In this document: piece after piece, positions 23,851-27,143 of the stretch | How positions within the stretch are numbered: the first letter of the stretch is position 1 | Layout: each line of letters opens with the position of its first letter | DNA from: JBHEKP01 sp041859375 | Lineage (GTDB): Bacteria > Hydrogenedentota > Hydrogenedentia > Hydrogenedentales > CAITNO01 | DNA length: 27,143 bases | NCBI GenBank assembly: GCA_041859375.1 | Contig: JBHEKP010000248.1 | Span: 1-27,143, forward strand | Direction of reading: 5' to 3' | Program-made: the position numbers and the translations under genes | The notes under the pieces: model-generated | Databases searched by the model: none | Told to the model about the DNA's origin: nothing | Seen by the model: only the letters and a program-made list of their open reading frames with translations

Positions 23851-24861
23851 ATGATCCCCGGAACCCTCATTCTGCTGCTGGCGGCGGCGTCCGCCCAGGC
23901 CGCGCCCCCCCCGCCGGCCTTCGGCAACAGCCCGAGAATGAACCAGATACAGGTGGTTGGCACGCACAACAGCTACCACAGGCGCCCGCCCCACCTGGAG
24001 GGCATCGCGGCCATCAACAGTGAGGCGCGCGACTGGGACTACGAGCACGCGCCGCTGGACACGCAGCTCGACCGGGGGGTGCGCAGTTTCGAGCTTGATC
24101 TGCACAACACCCCGGAGGGGTGGCGCATTTTCCATGTGCCCATCCTGGACTCCGAAAGCACGTGCCGCATGCTCACCGATTGCCTGGGCATGGTCAAGGC
24201 GTGGTCCGACGCGCACCCCGGCCATGTGCCGGTGTCGTTCCTGCTGGAGCACAAGGTCGAGGGGCCGCTTTTGGACCCCGGCAGCATTTCCATGCCCGGC
24301 GCGGCGGACCTGGACCGGCTTGACGCGGACATCCGCGCCGTGTTCCCCCCGGACCGGCTCATCACGCCCGACGATGTGCGCGGCGGATTCGCCACGCTGG
24401 AGGAGGCGGTGCTGAAACGGGGCTGGCCCTCCCTCGACTCGGCGCGGGGCCGGGTGTTCTTCATCTTCCACGAGACAACGGAACTGCGCGACCTCTACGC
24501 GGCGGGGCGTCCCTCCCTCCAGGGCCGCGCCATGTTTGTGAACTCCGAACCGGGCCGCCTCGACGCGGCGGCGATGGTGCGCGACAATCCGGACAACCCG
24601 GAAACCCCGGAACTGGTGCGGAAAGGCTACTGGGTGCGCGCCACGGCCGGCGGGCCCGGCAAAAGGGGCCTGGAGGCCGCGCAGGCCCGGCGCGACCGCG
24701 CCCTCGCCTGCGGCGCGCAAATCGTGAGCACCGACTACCCCCCCGGCGAGCCCCACGCCCCCACGGGATTCACCCTTTCCCTGCCGGACGGGGCTCCCGC
24801 GCGGTGGAACCCGGTGAACCCGCCGGAGGACACCTCCACCCCGCCGGAGCCGGCAAAATAG
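23851..24861 (+). CDS. Secreted Ca2+-dependent phosphoinositide phospholipase C-like protein
   Basis: 336 residues; the ATG has AAAGGA six bases upstream. An N-terminal signal peptide (MIPGTLILLLAAASAQA) is followed by a TIM-barrel phosphodiesterase. QVVGTHNSYH at 34-43 and RGVRSFELDLHN at 75-86 contain the first catalytic His and the Glu/Asp metal ligands, and WRIFHVP supplies the second His. VSFLLEHK and RGRVFFIFHE are further barrel strands. The pattern fits the bacterial Ca2+-dependent PI-PLC family (PI-PLC-C1) more than the Ca-independent Bacillus type. It would cleave a phosphodiester of inositol phospholipids or a similar glycerophospho compound outside the cytoplasm. The C terminus is a Pro-rich tail. 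The substrate in this organism is unknown, and other glycerophosphodiesterase-like activities are possible. Confidence 0.82.
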   Translation: MIPGTLILLLAAASAQAAPPPPAFGNSPRMNQIQVVGTHNSYHRRPPHLEGIAAINSEARDWDYEHAPLDTQLDRGVRSFELDLHNTPEGWRIFHVPILDSESTCRMLTDCLGMVKAWSDAHPGHVPVSFLLEHKVEGPLLDPGSISMPGAADLDRLDADIRAVFPPDRLITPDDVRGGFATLEEAVLKRGWPSLDSARGRVFFIFHETTELRDLYAAGRPSLQGRAMFVNSEPGRLDAAAMVRDNPDNPETPELVRKGYWVRATAGGPGKRGLEAAQARRDRALACGAQIVSTDYPPGEPHAPTGFTLSLPDGAPARWNPVNPPEDTSTPPEPAK

Positions 24862-24925
24862 GGGGGACTGCCCGGCGTTCATCGCGGTGCGGCGCGCCGG
24901 GTGGAAGACGTTCCCCGCCATGCCG

Positions 24926-24931
24926 TATACT
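24926..24931 (+). promoter_or_regulatory. -10 element of the tRNA promoter
   Basis: TATACT lies 17 bases before the mature 5' end of the tRNA, a usual distance. The -35 region (around 24902-24908, tggaaga) is weak. Confidence 0.5.
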
Positions 24932-24947
24932 CTCTTTCCCACCCAGT

Positions 24948-25024
24948 GGGCCCTTAGCTCAGTTGGTTAGAGCAGGAGACTCATAATCTCTTGGTCGTAG
25001 GTTCGAGTCCTACAGGGCCCACCA
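24948..25024 (+). tRNA. tRNA with CAU anticodon, probably tRNA-Ile2 (AUA-reading)
   Basis: A full cloverleaf of 77 bases with encoded CCA can be drawn. The acceptor stem is GGGCCCT/AGGGCCC, the D arm GCTC/GAGC, the anticodon stem GGAGA/TCTCT with loop CTCATAA (anticodon CAT), and the T arm GTAGG-TTCGAGT-CCTAC. CAU is shared by initiator Met, elongator Met and Ile2. The body (CTTAGCTCAG, GAGCAGG, GACTCATAATC, CTTGGTCG, CAGGG) resembles E. coli tRNA-Ile2 (ileX) rather than tRNA-Met. It would then need lysidine at C34, made by TilS, to read AUA. Automatic annotation may label it Met. Confidence 0.95.
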
Positions 25025-25081
25025 ATTTGTTTCCATTTTCGCCGGAAGCCGCCGTGCGCGCGGCCCCCCACGGGCGCATGC

Positions 25082-27143
25082 TCACATGCTGGTCAGCGCG
25101 TAGACCATGTCGCTGATGGCGCGGCGGAAGCCCTCGTTTTCGACGAACTGCTTATAGACCTGCGTGTCGTCCTTGAGCAGCCCCTGCATCACCCGGCCCA
25201 GCGCCTGGTCGTGGGCCATGCGGGCCGTGTGCGGCGTGTTCGCCCGCGCGTTGAGGTACGCGGTGTCTGCGGCCACTTTGGGTGCGATGTCGTCGCGGAT
25301 GCGCCGGGCCACCCGGTCGGCGTCGTCGAACAACGTGCCGAAGTGCTCGTTGAAGGTCTTCAGGATGCTGCTGAGCCGGTCCAGCTCCGGCTCCGGCTTG
25401 CCGCCGCCGCCCGTTCCGGGCACCGGGTCTATCTCCATGTCCTCGTCCGCCAGCGCAATGCGCATCACCGCCTTCTTCTCGACGCGGTAGCTGTCCATGT
25501 TGATGGCTTCGAGGATGCCCGCGATTTCGCCGGGGTCCGGCGGCGCGGGCAGCTTTGGGATGAGCAGATTGAGCAGGATGGACAACTTCTCCCACTCGCG
25601 GTTGGTGTAGGGCATCACCGATGCAAGGAAGTCATAGGTCCGTGCGAAGGTCTTCGCCTTGCCCTTGAACTCCACCTGCTCGTTCTCGTCCAGCCGGTCG
25701 GAGTAGACGGCGGCGCATGCGTCGAGGATGGGGTCCAGTGTTTCCCGTTCCGCGCCCGTGAGGAACAGCTCCACCACCTGCCGCACATCATCCGGCGAGT
25801 AGACCTGCGCGGCGTCGAGCGCGGCCTTGAGGTCATGCAGCTTGTTCGGGTCCGTTTCGTCGCTCAGCAGCGTCGTGCGGTAGTAGTCCTGGAATGCGTA
25901 GGTGACGGCCTCGGCGTTGTTTTGGAAGTCCAGCACGAACACGTCGTGCTTCTTCGGGTGCGCGCGGTTCAGCCGGGACAGCGTCTGCACCGCCTTGATG
26001 CCCGACAGCGGCTTGTCCACGTACATCGTGTGCAGCAACGGCTCGTCGTAGCCCGTCTGGAACTTGTCCGCGCAGATGAGGAAGCGGTACGGGTCGCCCT
26101 GGAAGGCCTCGGCGATGTCGCCGCCGGGGAACCCGTTCAAAGACGTCTCCGTCACCTTCACGCCGCCGTATTCGTGCTCGCCCGAGAAGGCCACGATGGC
26201 GCGGTAGGGGCTCTTTCGCTCCAGGAGGTACGCCTCGAAGGCGTGGAAGTACTGGATGGCCCGCTCGATGCCGTTGCAGACCACCATGGCGCGCGCCTCG
26301 CCGCCAATCTTGTTGCAGGCCATCACCTGGCCGTGGAAGTGGTCCACCATGATCTCGGCCTTGAGCCGGATGGCGTGCTCGTGGCTTTCCACGTAGCGGC
26401 GCAGTTTCTTTTGGGCCTTCTTCTTGTCGAATTCCGGGTCGTCCTCGATCTTCTTCACCAGCTTGTAGTAGCTGTCCACCGGCGTGTAGTGCCGCAGCAC
26501 GTCGAGGATGAAGCCCTCCTGAACCGCCTGCTTCATCGTGTAGCTGTGGAAGGGCCGGTGCTTCACCTTCCCCTCCGCGTCCGGGGGCAGCGCCTCGCCG
26601 AACAGCTCCAGGGTCTTGTTTTTCGGCGTGGCCGTGAAGGCGAAGTAGCTCGCGTTCTTGAGCATCTTCCGCGCCGCCATGCGCCGCTCCAACTCGTCGT
26701 TCACGACATCCTCGGGGTCGGGTCCTTCGTCGCCCAGTGCCCGGCTCATGGCCGACGTGGTCTTGCCGCCCTGGCTGGAGTGCGCCTCGTCGATGACGAT
26801 GGCGAAGGTCCGCCCGGACTCCTTGGCGATCTCGTCCAGGATGAAGGGGAACTTCTGCACCGTCGAGACGATGATCTTCCTGCCCTGCTCGATGAACTTG
26901 CGCAGGTCGCCCGAGTGCTCCGCATGGCCCACCGTCGCGCCCACCTGCATGAACTGCTTGATCGTCTTCTGGATCTGGTCGTCCAGGATGCGCCGGTCGG
27001 TCACCACGATGACCGAATTGAAGACCTCCCTGCCGCCGCGCTTCACGCCGATGAGCTGGTGCGCCAGCCACGCGATGGAGTTCGACTTGCCGCTGCCCGC
27101 CGAGTGCTGGATGAGGTACCGCCTGCCCGCGCCGTGCTTGTGC
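25082..27143 (-). CDS. hsdR: Type I restriction enzyme subunit R (HsdR), C-terminal portion; 5' end outside window
   Basis: About 686 residues are visible and the frame is open to the window edge. HsdR is the ATP-driven DNA translocase and nuclease subunit of type I restriction systems. Visible are Walker A SAGSGKSNS (27077-27103), VTDRRILDDQI, the DEAH box in VIDEAHSSQ near 26785, FTATPKNK near 26635, CADKFQTGYDEPLLHTMYVDKPLSGIKAVQTLSRLNR (motifs V and VI, about 25966-26075) and the long helical C-terminal domain. The N-terminal nuclease domain with its PD-ExK motif must lie beyond 27143, with hsdM and hsdS likely further on. The stop codon is 57 bases from the tRNA 3' end in convergent orientation, a common setting for laterally acquired islands. 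I see no break or frameshift in the visible part. Confidence 0.95.
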   Translation of the reverse strand, partial: HKHGAGRRYLIQHSAGSGKSNSIAWLAHQLIGVKRGGREVFNSVIVVTDRRILDDQIQKTIKQFMQVGATVGHAEHSGDLRKFIEQGRKIIVSTVQKFPFILDEIAKESGRTFAIVIDEAHSSQGGKTTSAMSRALGDEGPDPEDVVNDELERRMAARKMLKNASYFAFTATPKNKTLELFGEALPPDAEGKVKHRPFHSYTMKQAVQEGFILDVLRHYTPVDSYYKLVKKIEDDPEFDKKKAQKKLRRYVESHEHAIRLKAEIMVDHFHGQVMACNKIGGEARAMVVCNGIERAIQYFHAFEAYLLERKSPYRAIVAFSGEHEYGGVKVTETSLNGFPGGDIAEAFQGDPYRFLICADKFQTGYDEPLLHTMYVDKPLSGIKAVQTLSRLNRAHPKKHDVFVLDFQNNAEAVTYAFQDYYRTTLLSDETDPNKLHDLKAALDAAQVYSPDDVRQVVELFLTGAERETLDPILDACAAVYSDRLDENEQVEFKGKAKTFARTYDFLASVMPYTNREWEKLSILLNLLIPKLPAPPDPGEIAGILEAINMDSYRVEKKAVMRIALADEDMEIDPVPGTGGGGKPEPELDRLSSILKTFNEHFGTLFDDADRVARRIRDDIAPKVAADTAYLNARANTPHTARMAHDQALGRVMQGLLKDDTQVYKQFVENEGFRRAISDMVYALTSM

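Overview
The window is about 27 kb of GC-rich bacterial chromosome, densely packed with genes on both strands. Several traits together suggest a Candidatus Hydrogenedentota-like (or other PVC/FCB-neighbourhood) bacterium: a glutamate-glycine repeat linker before a C-terminal membrane helix on a DUF11-type surface protein, a Tat-exported Gfo/Idh oxidoreductase next to a HEAT/3-keto-glycoside hydrolase (DUF1080) protein, a sulfatase-superfamily enzyme, and a eukaryotic-type Ser/Thr kinase. This is inferred from gene content; there is no 16S gene in the window.

Layout. Positions 1-978 are the 3' end of a surface protein with repeated DUF11-like domains. 1160-2683 is a membrane-anchored SGNH hydrolase, which meets a convergent two-gene minus-strand operon at a 13-bp inverted repeat: a Tat-exported Gfo/Idh oxidoreductase (5461-6759) followed by an exported HEAT plus DUF1080 protein (2732-5425). 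7045-8184 is an RlmI-type rRNA methyltransferase. 8209-11339 (minus) holds the most unusual locus: a RecQ helicase fused to a ComF-like phosphoribosyltransferase, overlapping by ATGA with a divergent DprA-like gene, with its own promoter.

The next block is central C2/acyl-CoA metabolism, all on the minus strand. It holds the glyoxylate shunt operon aceB-aceA (14477 to 11477), an NCS1-type permease (16376 to 14679), and a tight operon of an ADP-forming acyl-CoA synthetase followed by a CoA-transferase fused to a GNAT acetyltransferase (20507 to 16526). A GntR/FadR-like palindrome lies upstream of the last operon. Together these genes would activate acetate or other short acyl groups to acyl-CoA and feed them into the glyoxylate bypass.

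The right end carries a sulfatase-superfamily hydrolase without the formylglycine motif, a YajD-type HNH nuclease, a Ser/Thr kinase read from a near-consensus sigma-70 promoter, a secreted Ca-dependent PI-PLC-like protein, a tRNA with CAU anticodon that resembles tRNA-Ile2, and the C-terminal part of a type I restriction HsdR subunit that runs off the window.

The best candidate for an undescribed system is the RecQ-phosphoribosyltransferase/DprA pair. It joins the protein types of the ShosTA defence module (phosphoribosyltransferase plus DprA-like) with a helicase, and it also mirrors the competence set ComFA/ComFC/DprA. No gene-free stretch exceeds 300 bases.
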